Positions 35,201-50,200 of a stretch of DNA of 64,000 nt are shown piece after piece; position 1 is the stretch's first letter, and the number at the start of each line of letters is the position of its first letter. The DNA comes from Phoronis australis (taxonomy: Eukaryota; Phoronida; Phoronidae). Below the pieces are notes generated by a model, which worked only from the letters and a program-made list of their open reading frames with translations, did not search any database and had not been told where the DNA came from. The stretch covers positions 126,001-190,000 of the forward strand of contig NMRA01000468.1 of assembly GCA_002633005.1 (NCBI GenBank). Reading direction: 5' to 3'. Position numbers and translations under genes: made by a program.

Positions 35201-38200
35201 AAAGCCATCACAATCACACACAAAACACGGCAAACTGGACAAATCAACAATCCCCCGAATGTAATAGCACAACTAACCTCCCCTTGTTAAAGTAGGCGAC
35301 GGTTCGTGTCGAATATGTCTGTCATGTAGCGACATCTGTGGAGCAGAGCATCTGCGTGTGGGTGATGTCCAGGACAACGGGCGATTAGACGATGAATATG
35401 GCATACCCTTCAGTGCTGGTGGATTGGACAGTCTACTATGGTCTTCAATGTAGAACGGGTGGTTAGGTTGAACAAATAGATGAGTAGAGTTTGATTTTTT
35501 CAGAATGCCTTTGCACTTTACTTCTTTGATTCCAAGGTTTGTGGCGATAGAAGATGAACGGGGATCAAATACAGATCTGACACCCGTGTGGTATCCTGCT
35601 TCTCCTGCTCTCCTTTCTTGGAGGTACAATTGCTGCTCAGTTCTTCCATTCTGGACAGAGGAATGGTGTGAAACTCTTTCTTTTTGGAGGTACGATTGTG
35701 TCGTGCTTTGGCCATTTTGGGAAGATTGCTCAAGGACTACCAGTGACTCATAGTCGTCTTGGAGTGGAATGTTCACATAGTCCTGACTGATATTTGTGGC
35801 AATCTGAACACCTCTGCTCGATTCCTGTGTGTTGCCAGGTAACGGTGCCCTTTTGACCTCATGTGTCACTGCTAAAGTGTTCAATAAGCTTCAAGTTATG
35901 ATTGCTCCGTATTTTATTGAACGTTTCAAATTTGAACTTTAACTTTACTTACATGGTGTAAATAAAAATTTGATCATTTTTAATCCATCTCAAAAAGTCA
36001 AAATGCCAAAAACTGTGCCTCTGCCAAATATTTTAGTCACTGAATGCATAAAAGATGATTACCAAATGAACATTTTTGTTTTCACTACAGGAACACTAGT
36101 GCTGAATCTTACTCCAACACCTTGCCTCGTGAAAGCTCATTAAAAGCAACTGCATTGCAATTGTGTATATTAACTGGAAGCCAGGAAAGTCAGGTCCTCT
36201 TAGAGCGAGTGAGGAGCAACAAGAATGAGCAGTCACACGAAACGGAGGCTCAACTTATCCCAGGGAACATCGTCGGGCAGTTACAAATCTATGCGAAACC
36301 TCTCAATTAAAGGAAAACACTCGTAAGAGGTTAGTTGTGCTACAATATCAGAGGCTACATCAAAATTGTTGGAAACTGAGTTAACATCAAAGAGGTTTCC
36401 CACGCAATGACAGAGCTGAGCTAAAGCTGCATACAGCATGATCCTTTTCATGAAACTCATTCAAACATGATCAAATGCTTTAATTACGTCATCAGCGAAA
36501 TGCTATGTCACAATTCATTTCTTTTATTGGATCGATACATGCAATTTCAAGAGCGTTGTGGCAATTTCCGACAATCAAAAGAAATGTTCTCAATTCACCT
36601 TCAGAATAAACAATCTGAGAAGTGGTAAACTGCATGTTCGCTTTATACATGTTGCCATGACAACCAGGGCAGCAGAATGAAGCTTTGGTATGTGAATGTC
36701 ACGCAGCAGAATAAAGCAGTAATTTCACTCGTGCACACGAACAGAGACACACAGACAGACACGGAAGGATGAAAGGAGCACGGCATGTACTACTAATGCT
36801 AGAGTTGTGACAAATGTCCTGAACCATCTGTCCGTAACTGAAGCCAGCCAAACAGTGGTGGTAAGACGAGCAAAGCTACAGGCGACAGCATTGGTTAAAA
36901 CCAGATGTCATGTACAACTTACCTGGCTGATGCCTGCTGTGAGGGTCTCGCCCACCCTCCTGTCTCCTGGCAACATCGCCTTTCTGATCCTAATACACAA
37001 GAGAACAATGTTTGTCGTGATAAATTGAAAAGTATTGATATGACATGCTCTCTAGTTTAGTCCTTCCCATAGAGATAAGAATGGGTTTTGTTTCAAAAAC
37101 AAACAATTATGCTCTTTTACAGGGTACGAAGACAGTACAAAAATTTATATGGGGCAACACTATAATTCAATTTTGAACAAAGCAAGATGACAGTTCAAAG
37201 AAAGCAAGTCAATCACAATTAAATAACACTCTTTTCGGGGTTGACTAGTGTAATCTCTGGAAAAGACAAGAAAATTCAACAACAATTGATTTTTTGTACG
37301 AGTTAGGCATGCGCATGTGTTATAGTGAACTCCTGAGATGTGTCAATTTCATTGTCACCTTGTGTCCAATTGGTCAATGTAATCATCATTTTGCGTCTTA
37401 TTGGTCGATGTCATCATCACATTCTGTCCGATTGGTCATGTAATCTTCTTGTGTCTGATTTATCAATGTCAACATCATCTTGTGTCTGATTTATCAATGT
37501 CAACATCACCTTGTGTCTGATTGGTCACATAATCATCTTCCTGTATCTCGATTGGTCACGTAATCATCTTCTTGTGTCTAATTGGTCGATGTCATCATCT
37601 TCTTATGTCTGATTGGTCATGTAGTTAACTTCTTGCATCTGATTGAAAATGTTATCAACTCTCCTTGTGTCTGACTGGTCGATGTCATCGTCTGCTTGTG
37701 CCTCATGGGTCAAAATAAATGTCTTCTTGTGTCTGAGTGAATTGAACACGTCGCAAACGACTCATTGTACACACGATGACATGTTTTAACACAATTAAAG
37801 TATCCACCATTCATCTCTTAAGTCGCAGCCAGTTATACCATGTCACATGCAGGTCACATGACCAAATTCAAATTATCTGCAGCCATTACTACTGAATCTG
37901 GAAATTTACTTTGCAAAAGTGCTTACTACTAAATTCTTCATTTTGGCACGGTTTGTATTCCACTAGTAACAAACTCCTAATGATACATGTTTGAATATTT
38001 ATAGCAAGGCAAATTATTGACGTGTGAAAGCATCAAAGAGATGACAGAGTTACTGTAGCTCTGGACCAGACATGTGACAATTCACAGCCAATAGGAGTCC
38101 TCCATCAGTCCACAAACAGGTCAACGCTGTGCACTTAGCCACCATAGTTGGCAGCTTACGCCACCTGTTGTGTAAGCAGCATATTAAAGCAAAGTTATCA

Positions 38201-41200
38201 CACGAAAGTGAAACAATAAAGGTAATACCAGGCGTTAAAAAAGTTAAACAGACATTAAGAAACCCAAATTCATCATGTATCCTGGTTACAAAGAGCAATT
38301 CCTAAGCGAAACCAAAAGGTTTCTGCTAGAAGCAAAGGATCGTTTGGTTAAATCAAACCAGAACTTTCAGAAGAAAATTATAGCTAGAGGTGAAAAAAAC
38401 ACATCACTATGTTAACTGAAGAATTAGCAAGTAAGACCACACCGGAGATTGAAGAAGTTAGTGATAAACTCCGAATGCCATGTTTATTTCTACAGAGGAC
38501 ACGTGATATTACCTTGATTGTTTCACTCACCTGTAAATGACTTACTTCAGGATACTGGAAGAATAACGGCTCGTTGGCTCGCGCAAGGGATCTCTGAGAC
38601 GCTTCTAGAATGTTCTGCGCCGTGTTTGGGGTCTTCTGCTTGGCAAGGTCGTGGGCTAGTCTGTCAATAAATGCGACAGGGAGAGGAGGTCTGGATGGGG
38701 GAGGAGATGACGAGTCAAAACTCTGGCTTTTGTCTCCGGGGACATTTTCATAAATAGGTTGAGCAGGTCCAGCGGCAGGCGGCTGTTGTCTGTCGCGCCA
38801 GTTTTGCAGATCCTTCATAGTGTCCTGTGGACGGGCTTCGGGTGGAGCACGCTGGGGTCCGCTAGTGTGTAAGGGCTGATGGGGGAAATGAGATTCCTGA
38901 GGTGGGTTATTCTGTGCATGTCTCGTAGGCATCTGGGGTTCTGGACGTTGACCCCGGCCATTATCTGGATGTTGACCCCGGATATTATCTGGGTATTTAG
39001 AATGAGGGTTAACGTTCGGCACTTCTGGTCGTTGACGAGCTTGACTTGAGGTAGTACTATCATAACTGCCATTATTTGGTGACTGCCCGTAGGGGGCGCT
39101 GCTGATGGGGATGGTCCGTCGTGGATTTGTTGGAGAATGGCTCGGGAACGTTTCACCTCTGTGCAGTGCATCGGGATATTCTGGGTAGTGATCGGACAAG
39201 GGTCGACCTCGATCGCTGACAGGTTTAGGGTAATGCTCTGAGAGGGGGCGACCACGGTGTGCGGCATCCCGCGGTGACCTCGGTGAGGGCTGACCATTGT
39301 AGGGGCTCGCAGGGGAAAGTGCGTTGCGGGTAGGACGGTGTGTGGAGAAGCCTGCGTCGCCATCTTTGTTGACATTTGGAGGCGACGGCATGCCATCTCC
39401 ATCAGTTCTGTTGAACTCTTTCTCCATGCTGCAAAGAAATGAAAATTTTAGATTACACTGATAACACAAAATTTCAGAATAAACAAACCCATCCAAAAAG
39501 TATTACTTCATGTATCCCTCATTGCTATAGCAACAATTTGACATAACCCAACCTGCCCTTAGAATGCCTCAGGATATACCAGTCTTCTGAACTCTGAAGA
39601 ACACAACGAAGTAGTGTCGTAATCACGGAATACTCAGTTTTATTGTTGTTACAACATCGGTGTTGATTTCACGACACGCAGCTCACAAGTTAAATCACTC
39701 TTTCCAGATAACAATTTTGATCTCATCAAGAAGTCGACCAGCATTAAAATCTCATCAATTTAGGACATAACATGGCTGTCAAGTGAAATTTTATTCTTAA
39801 AATTTTTCATAAAAGATCAGTAAAACCAAATAAATTCTGTATCATATTTAAACATCTATGTCATTGCTACCATCTGACAATGATTCTTATTTCGCATTCA
39901 CAACAGTGTTAAAGGCTTTTGAAAAATCAAAAAAGGCCATTTGGCAATTATTTTGTCTAAAGATGATGCGATTTTACAATACACGCCGATTCAAAAGTAA
40001 CGTTTATTATTACTTCCTACTTAAAGTTGTATAACATTGGATCCATGACATCACATTATATTGAGAAGAATAACTATCAGGGCTTGGAATGACCAATGAC
40101 AAAAAACGCGGAAACTTTGAAACTTTTACGGCCCAAATCATGCCCGATAACCAGCCTTGAATTGGTCAATGTGAACCTTTCCCCGACAAAAATCGGGAGG
40201 ACTAAAAAAAAAACAAAAAAAAAACGTTACCACCATCAGTACCATGCGTCTGCGTCCTATTAGCTCGCCCGTCCACTCCCAACCCAGACATTTTTGGCTG
40301 CAGAGCGGTAGTATTTGTCGCCGCGCTTAACAATAACACGAGATGCCATTGAAAATCCCACCACGCTGTCCCAGATGCCCCGGCAATGTTGACAATTTAC
40401 GTTCCTCCGAAACATAAAGAGCAACTTCCGCTTTTCAAGGTGAACGTCGTCTGCAACGCCACGGTAAGAAAGGAATTTGCCGCGGAAATTTTATATCAAA
40501 ACCGATTTTTTTACGCGGAAATATTTTGAAAAAAAGCGGAAAGCACATTTCAAAAAAGCGGAAATCCGCGTTTCCGCGGAAAATTCCAAGCCCTGAACTA
40601 TGAATATCAAAATACCCCTCTTGCCACAGTCTCCACATAAGTTACCACATACAGTACAAACCAGAAGTATTCGGACAAAATGACGCAGAATTCCCAGCCA
40701 TTACCGATGAGTGAAACCTGACCTCATTGTCAGAATAGTGTCCCCTGATGACCAAGAGTGAAGGGAATAACAGTTAGAAAGGTGGCTGAGCCATTCTGTG
40801 ATTAGAATTTTGGCAAAATAATTCTAGTGTTTAGTTATGACGCATGTCCCACTATTATGATGCAATTTGGACCCACATATAGGAATAAAAATGCAGTCAC
40901 ATTACATTTTCGAAAACCTTGTCGGTCTTGGATTTTTTCCCATTGATATAACCATGGGGGCAATTTAGCACTTGAAATTATGAGTTTGGATTGATTGGTG
41001 TTGTCCGTTAACGGTTGCACCCATTGTATACTCCCAGAGAGTTCAGAAGGATAGGGGTTGATCAGATACGTGGCCATTTTCAAAGTGCTTGGTAATTTTC
41101 AACGCTGCGTAAATGTGACCCAATTATTATCATTGTTTTTAATTTTAGCATTTTAATTTTATTTGACTGGGTCCACAACGTCAAAGTGACGTCATATTAA

Positions 41201-44200
41201 ACAAGCGAATAGTCAATACCTGTCATTTTTGCTGTAAACATAATTAGTGGTAATGACCTGGAAATGGTATTGTGTCTGGTTACTTTTGTCCTGTACCGTA
41301 TTTACCAGCAGGGTATTTTCTAAATTCAAAAATAATAAAAGTTGTGCCTCTCGAAACAACAGTACAGCATTTTACATCCAGTGCTGCAGAGGCGTAGGGG
41401 CACGTAGGCGTAGCCAACTACCTTAAAGTTTTGGCATTTGAAAATAGCGCCTACGCACTGTAAGTTACGTTCAGTGCTCAAGGTGATATGGTGGGCTTTT
41501 GGCGCCTACTTACCTCTAATTGTACCACTACAGCACTGGTTACATCATGTAGACAAATACAGATACCAACACGTATTCCCATACTAAACCCCTCACCCTG
41601 TATCTAGACCAGTTGTGGTGGACAAACTGACAAGTACTCTGGGACTACTAAATCCATACCAGAGAAGAAGAAAATCCCATGGCCTCTTCCTCTAATCCCA
41701 TTGGTCATTTTTGTTAACTCTAAGGCGGAAGATTGAATCCTGAAGACGAACATGTATGTGATCACAAGCGACTAGCCCGACTCCTAAGATTGCTCACATG
41801 GCCCTGACCAATCACCCGTCACCACAGCACCTCCGTGTACACAATTTGATCTTCAACCACTTTCTGACACAGAATATTCAGTTGGCCTCAACAGATTTAG
41901 TAGCCTTGATAGACTAATTAGGAAGGCAGCATTGAACACAGTCCTAAACCATGTAAGTTACACCAACTGACATCATTGTATAAAACATACAATAGTCAGA
42001 AGTAACACACTTTATCGATTTACATGAGATGTCGTACTCTTGCCTCTATCACCATAGCAACAAGCCAACAAGTCACAAACCCGACTGGTTTTTGTAAGAA
42101 GCCCTCAATGTTGCGCCATTCTGTTCAGATTAAAGCACATTTGCATAGCCTAGCAACAAGCTTCCAAAGACATCCTTGTAGAATGTCAATCTAGCACACT
42201 ACAACAAACCCTAAACCTTCATGCAAATCACACTTGCCATGTCAATCCTCTGAAAATTCACAAGCAAACTTTCATCAAATTAGGTCAAAGTGTGTGTGGT
42301 TTCATTAGTCACGACACAAATTTTGCGAAAGCGAACACAACACAAATTGTTAGTTCAAAATTCACACGGTGGTTTAATCAGTCAAATTATCCAAATGGTT
42401 ACCATGGGGATGCACGGCGCTCCCATTCATAGCTGAAAATGGTTTATCAGCACTGAGATTATTTATTGAATTTGAAATTAAAATGGTAAAATGTAGCCAA
42501 GTGTTTTTTTCGAAGTTAGGAGACTTGAACAAAAACATAAGACATGCAAAAATTAATACTGTACAGATAATCTTCTAATTAAACCCGATATTGATTTTTT
42601 AGCTGACATAAAGAACACATAATGACTTTGTATAACACAGGGCAACACGAACAATAAATGACTCAGGTTGGTGTATTGTACATTAGTTTTATACACGGTC
42701 TACGCTTCACTGCACACTGACATGCCAATTGAACTTGGTATAACTATGTTTACTTGAAAAAGAAATAAAACTATGCTATTCAATGCTTAATTCCCTTTGA
42801 GAATCAGACTACTGGATACTACCAAGAGTGCTTAAAGTAGGGATCTCAAAAATCATGGGTTAGGCATTAACCTTATGTAAGAACCTACAACAATGGGTGT
42901 GCTCCAACAGCAGATGTACCCATTGTGTGCTCCCAGGAAGCTGGGAAGCATTAAGATTGACTGAATCCATGGGCAGGAAAGAATTTTCGAAGTGCTTAGT
43001 AATTTACAGACCTACGTAACTTGGCAAATTTTTTTTTTAATTTTGGCATTTAAATTTTATTTGACTGGGTCCAAAACATTGAAATGACAATACTGAACAA
43101 CCGAATAAAACGGTACGCAGTGTTTAAGTAGGCAGGAACAAAAAGCATCATCCCGTTGGGTATACGTGTCACGTACATCCTAAGTAGACACTGACATGGC
43201 GGGAACAACTTATACAAGAGCAGACAACAGACAGTACGTTGTCACGGTCTACATGTAAAGTACAAGGGCCTTACTTGGGGTCCCTCTGAAGTATTGAGGC
43301 CAGGCTCATCGCGTTCATCCATTTTTTCATGTCCTCCTGACTGTCAGCAGCGAAGTAATATGTCCTCATATTGGCATGCTGCGCCTTCAAACAAACAATA
43401 ACATTTCTTTCTATGAATTGAACAGAAGAANNNNNNNNNNNNNNNNNNNNNNNNNNNNNNNNNNNNNNNNNNNNNNNNNNNNNNNNNNNNNNNNNNNNNN
43501 NNNNNNNNNNNNNNNNNNNNNNNNNNNNNNNNNNNNNNNNNNNNNNNNNNNNNNNNNNNNNNNNNNNNNNNNNNNNNNNNNNNNNNNNNNNNNNNNNNNN
43601 NNTGGTAACGCACGCGCTCTCTATGCCCCAGGTCGTGAGTTCGAGTCTTTGGTACGTTCAGTTTTTCCTGTTTGACACGTTCTCCGTGTTTTGTTTTTTT
43701 TTCCTTTTTTTCTTGGAAAATACTTCAGGAATCAAGGAAAATGCTTGATTTTTAGAGGTAAAAACAGAAAAATTTCCTGAGCGGGAGGGGGGTTTGACCT
43801 CCCCCCATTCGGTGCTATGCGCATCTACAATCGTGGTTTAGTTTGCGCAAATGCTTACAGCCGGACAAAATGTTGACCCCCCCTTGTGATATCCTAGATC
43901 CGCCACTGATCACTCTTTACTGTTGATTATCTACAGATAACTTGACTGAATGATTAGCAAGTCTATGGCTTCATTGGTGACTTACTTTGAATGCAAACTT
44001 CTTGTTAATACTGTCTTCTGACAAACAAGGGTTGATTTTGTAACTGGGCAGTAAAATGGAGCCAAGGGTGTGCTGTTCATCAGGACCTGAAAAATAAGAG
44101 ATATGGTGTGATGCACTGTGCATTTCAGTGAGAGACTCGGACACCAGGTGGTGCTACTGAGGAGGGTCCTCTCTTTATTACCTATACAAAGAGAGGACTG

Positions 44201-47200
44201 AAAGATGTTCCTTGGCACAGATCCATTCATGGGATACGAGTCCCATGAGACTTGAATGGATGCTCAATAGTGACACCTAGAGGACGTTAAGCTCCTCACC
44301 AGCTTGAGTTGCGTTTAATGTCTATGTAACAGTATATTCAATGAAAGACTGGGATACATCTCTCAGTAGGTCTGTTTTAGAAATAACACTCCTGACCTAA
44401 CTTCGATTCTTATAGCCCCCATCTGCACCAGTGTCTCCCACCAACCTGTACTTTTGTGACATCTATCATCAAATATCACTTGTCAGTATTGAAACACTGG
44501 CCCAACCCACTCTACTCACCTTTGTAGTAAAACAGACAGAAGTCGGAGAGGACAAACCAGCGTTTCTTCCAAGACTTGAGACCAGTACTGTCCTGTTTTT
44601 GAAGCCAACCCCTCATAGATACTGGAGATCGCTCACTCCGTTTGGCCGACGGGGTCCGGTCCAACACTCTTTAAGAAGTAAACATTAAACAATCAAAATA
44701 AACAAGAAAACATCTGTATTAATAAGCATACTTTCAAGTCTAAGAATAAACTATATTGAATAATAACTCAATTTTTGTGGTAGTTACTGTAACGTCACCG
44801 ACAGTAAAATCACTAGGAAAACAATAGTTTGGTTGGTAGGGGAAGGATTACGTTATTATCTGCAAAAACTATATCGTAATTATTTCTTACTGATTTCAAA
44901 TAAAAAATTAAACTAATCCTAAAACATGAGAAGAGAATAAAACTTTTAGAATATAACTCTTACTTATGTTTGCCGGATCCTCTTCTGTAGCGACTTGGAC
45001 GCTTTGACTTGGCACTAGGTGGCGTTTTAGTAGAGCTGGGTGATGTAGGACTAGATGGGGACGGGGCCTCCTTGTTTCGTGTCTCTCTCCTGCCCAGCAC
45101 AGGACCAGACGGGGAACCCTGACTCCCCATGGGAGATAAATCCTGCCCACTCACAGGCGATGAACTTTGTTGTTGGGGTGACAAACGGGGCTCTGGAGGA
45201 CCACTGTGGCTAACATCCAAATGGTGTGGTCGTGGTGGGCCATTGTAGTTTGGCATTGGGTGAGTGGGCACTCTATTACTAGGTAACCTGTCTTGTGGAC
45301 CATGGCTGCCTGGGGGTCCATATGGCATTGGCAGATAGTTGTTGCTTGGTGCATGTTGGGATCCAGCTGGAGCAGGATACTGGTGATGGTGATAACCTTC
45401 ATCTGGCCTAAGATTGTCGCTGTGGGGAGGAGGTTGTTGTCGGTCACCAGGCCTCAAGGGACCATTGGGTACCCTTTGAGGTATCATCTCTTCAAGCCTG
45501 GTGCTGTCGCTAGGGCTCCTATGTGTTGGACCAACAGGCATCTGCCGATGCGGCAGCATGCCTTCTGGTCGACTGGTACCATCATGGTGACTTAGTGGTC
45601 TTGCACCATCAGGCCGGCTCATTCCATCCTGAGGTCCACTTGGCCTCAAACCTTGACCTCTGTACGGTACAGAAGTGTCGGGTCTCCCACTCCCATCATA
45701 GCCACTGTGTGGTCTGGCAATACCACCCTGATGATCATGCGGTCTCTTTGCATCCATAAGTTTGCCACCATGAGGTTCCCTGACATTTTGTAAGCCTAGA
45801 TGTGGACTTCTGTTATCCTGGTGCCCATGTTGCTTGGGATGAAGAGCCGGTGGTGTGAGATGATCTGAAGCCACAGCTGACTGCGGACCATGACCAGACT
45901 GCTGCGGTGGACTGAAACAGAAATTACAAGAGGTGCCAGATGGTAAATGATGGACATGTATATAAAATTAGACATTACTGGGAAAAATGAATTTCAATAG
46001 CAAAATAAAAGTGCAGCTCTTTTTGGAATAATTAGAAAATTGGCCGAGATACATGCACCTAAGACTGAATAAATAAAATTAACAAATCTGCACACACCAG
46101 ATGCACAAATTATTTCACGTATGGACTAATTAATGTCAAGTGTATTACTGAGGCTAAGATTAACCCTATTACACAAAAGCGCCCAGTGATGATCCATGAG
46201 CATGAGCTAATGAATTTTAATTTTATACTAGTGCTTGTTTTGATAAGTATAACATCAAGGAAGCATCTTCCGTGAAGTGAAGTCATTTATATATATTCAC
46301 CTACTACGCATTGTTTTCCACTCACACTACATTCCCTCTCTTTCATGCACTGAAGAGACAATTATATGCTGTTGCACAGAGAACAAGTGAAACCTGGGAT
46401 CCATTCCATATTGTTATCTTTTTGCGAGGACATCACGAAAGATCATGCAAGTGAAATGGTGCATTCAACTTGACTACCGTACAGTATTATAATGTTGAAA
46501 TTCTAGTGATTTGTCCTCGAGGCTAAATCTTTGAAAAATGGAGGAAAGTTCACATGGCAAGATTTTCTACCACCAGTGGCTCACAAGTGTCTTGCGTTAT
46601 AGAACACGGCCTAGGATTCAAACACAAACCAAACCACTGTGCCATATTGTCCTGCTTTATGGTTTATACAGAGCAAAGAATTTTAATAGTCTGACATCTA
46701 GACAATGTTTACGATAATGACAAAAATGCCTCTGCAGTGCAGTAAATTTTTAATTCCATTGATGCAGTGCCCATGTGGTAATAGAAGCACACATCTTCTT
46801 GTAACTGAGCAACAGTTAGTCACACGCAGCTCAACAGTGTCTGTCTCGCAACATACAGTGATATTGCATGGCTTACATCAACATTCACCTCAAACAAGCA
46901 GACCACACAGTTTAATCCTTGCGACATTACAAATGTCACAAATGAGGGAAAGGCAAACAAAAAATTGGCTGCTGACCTTTTATCGCAAATTGATTGTTTA
47001 GCGGTTCCTTTACATCTATGAAATGCCTGCTTGAAACTTAGTCATCCCATGCTTCTTAACTGGGGGGGTTACTTCACTATTCTGACACTATTGATCCTGT
47101 GGGATTGGAATTTGGATACTACTCCTTTAGCGCACCAAAATGACTCTTACCCTCAAGACTCAGAACAGAGTCAGAAGCTTTACAGAAACAGACTATGGTA

Positions 47201-50200
47201 AAGAATTTCTTTGTAGACTTTTACTTCCCAAAATGAGTTCTTTTATGGAAATATAGTCAGAATGCATCATTTTGTTAGGAGTTTGTCAAGAAAAGACACA
47301 GTTTGGAACTAAACCCAATGCATGCGCCACCCATTAAAAACACCCCCAGCCTTGGGTATCAACAGTGTAACTCATCCTGGAAAAACTAAGGTGCTTACAA
47401 ATCCTAACAGCAAATACTAAAGAAGAAAACTATTCTTTGGGCTAGCGCATGTTGTACTGCAATCCAGGTATTCTGACACACCCATGGCTTGAAATGTTAC
47501 ATTTGCAATTGAAATGAAATAGAGCGTTACAACCTGCACTAGACATATCAATCAAAATTCACTCTATCAGTTTCCACTCATTAATGAAATGCCTTTTGGC
47601 ATATTTTGTTATAGTCAATTGCTCTACTTACTATCCCGAAACAACTGCAATGTGACTATTTCACAGGGTCTACGTAATCACAGCACAGGCACAGATGCAG
47701 AGTCCGGAGTAACAATCTCTCCCCCCCCCCCCACACATTCAATCGCTTTTGCACTGTACTATGATAATCTAAAGTGGTCTTTATGTTTGTCTCTTGTTGA
47801 ACACCTCTCATCATAGACTGAAGTCATGTTTGCAGTAATGCTCACCTAATGAGGTCACAAATCTTCAAGATCAGCGATGAACGTCCACAAAATATGTCAA
47901 CAAACACATTTCACTTTCGCCACTACAGTAAAATCTCACCAATTTTGAACAAAAGTAATCATCAAAAAAACTTTCCATTTTTCAAAAGCTTCTAAGATTC
48001 TTGTAAACGTTTGAAATTTTTCAAAATATTATTTGGTGGTAGCCAAGAACATGTAAAAACATTACTTTACTGCTAAATGTCTTTCACGAAAATGTCAAAA
48101 AAAAATTTCACTCGTCCACCATATTGCACCATAAATTAGTGAGACCTTACCATATACCCTTTCAGTGCCGACACATACCTCGTTTCGTTGGCGTTCCTCT
48201 CAGTAGCTGTTGCCTCCAGTGTGATAGGATGGACAAATGAGGTCTGTCGAGATATGTGACTGAAAAGAAATGACACTTTGACAGTCAAGACTGTAGATGA
48301 AAAATCCCAGAGCCTTGTGTCATTGTAAGACTCTCGGCAATAATGGAGACTTCAAATGGGCATTTTCCGTGCGGCGTCAAGGTCTTTCATATGAAATGAG
48401 TTACCCAAATTCAATCTATCTCCCCCCCTCCCCAGTACTTACAGTTGTAAGGAGCGCAGAACCACATATTTTTATTAAGTTAGTGTTTTTAATCTATCTT
48501 CGCATAATATGATAATTTTTTTCAGTTTGAAACATGACATGGCAGAAGGCGGACTTTCATTTGCTCGTGTTTCTCAACAAAAATAACTTTTCAGGAAAAT
48601 CTGCTTTTCTTTTAGCATGGTTTGTATGGAGCAGCTAATATCAAACAACATTTGGTAAAATTTTCAGCATTTGCAACAATATGATAAGCCATTGAAAAAT
48701 AGAAGTAAAGCAATTTTAGCAGCTATTTTGTCCATAATTGAAGAATTCTTAACGTAATCCTGGATATTGTGTATATTGTATTGCAACTAATCAAAGCCTT
48801 TTGGTATCAAGAAAATGTGCTATGTATTGAAATAAGAGTTACAATATACAAATCAACATTGACAATGTAATATTAAGTACTATTAATAACGTAAATAAAT
48901 ATAGATTATTACATGGCGAAGTCGTTATCCCCCGTTATCTAGAGCACGAGTGGATTTTGGAGAATTATCGCCCGAGGGGCGTCAGCCCCGAGGGTGATAA
49001 TTCTCCAAAATCCACGAGGGCTCTAGATAAGGGGGATAACGGCTGAGAACATGTAATAATCTATTTATACCACATACTAAACGAGAAACATTGCAATGAA
49101 TCGATTTACCTTTTCTGACTCTCCACAGCTTTGTAACTACATTCTATGTCAGAGGCCCGGGGTCGGAGGTCGTGACCTTTTTAGAAAAGCCCGGTTATTT
49201 TTGTCAAATATTGCTTTTACTCAAAACCAATTGAAAACTTAAACATTATAGCAAGGAGTACACTCCTTGATTATAGAAATAAATTGAATTTATAAATTAA
49301 GGTTTACCAACTATTATAGCTTAAAACACTTTTTTTTGTTCACGCTAAGCTTCGACCGGGAAATTATCGTCTGCTAAAGTAGGTTACCACTGGTAACTGA
49401 ATATAATTCTCAAGTCAAAGATCGTGACGACACGATACCCGCATTCAAACTAGAGATCGGTGATTTACAAGTAAGAAGACATGAGAGAAAAATTTCACGG
49501 AATTAAGATATCATTTTTATGGAAATTATGTGTCTTATTTTCCGTAACGTATAAGCACAGTACAATGCGGTTTGTTGAACGTGCGATTATTGCGCGTGCT
49601 CATTTAAGTATTCTATTTTCACTATTGATGACGTCAGTCGCTGCGTGGTGTAGTGGTAAAGTCGGCGACCAGCAATATTAGGGTCCCGGGTTCGACCCCG
49701 TCCTCGGTTTCCCGCCAAATCGTTATCTCACTAGTGAGATAACTTTATGGGTTATTACACGGTTGTATCTGCCATTTGACGCTAATATCGTGGTATAAAT
49801 TACAATATCATATTATCATATTCCTCATAAAAAGTGTGACCTTATCAAAACAAAAATGTAGGGATTTAACATTGTACCAATACCATAAGCAGTTAAAAAT
49901 CCTACACTGCTCACAACAGAGGTCACTTCTGCAGGATGGCCCCTGTGCTCAACTTGCAAGAGAAAACAAATACAGTAGTCTGACCGCAGTACAGTGGTCA
50001 CATATCATAGATGACATTTTAAAACCACAAGATGTAACCAGGGTAACGGGTTTTCTGTACAACCAGAAAAATTGTAAAAATGGAAGAATTTGGGAGATAT
50101 CTGCATGCTTTACAAGTGAAACACATCTGCATACCACTGAGGCTTCTCTGACAGAATGAAGCCTACGCCACACTCATTGTACTAGATGATATCAGGTCAA

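Noticed and set aside
37340-37738. CRISPR-like array
   Set aside because: Units are degenerate, without unique spacers, and the DNA is eukaryotic intron.
45293-45759. + strand frames over exon C
   Set aside because: Antisense shadows of the Pro/His-rich coding exon.
49643-49715. Possible tRNA gene
   Set aside because: A and B boxes are visible, but the T-stem and acceptor stem do not pair, so it is a tRNA-derived repeat.
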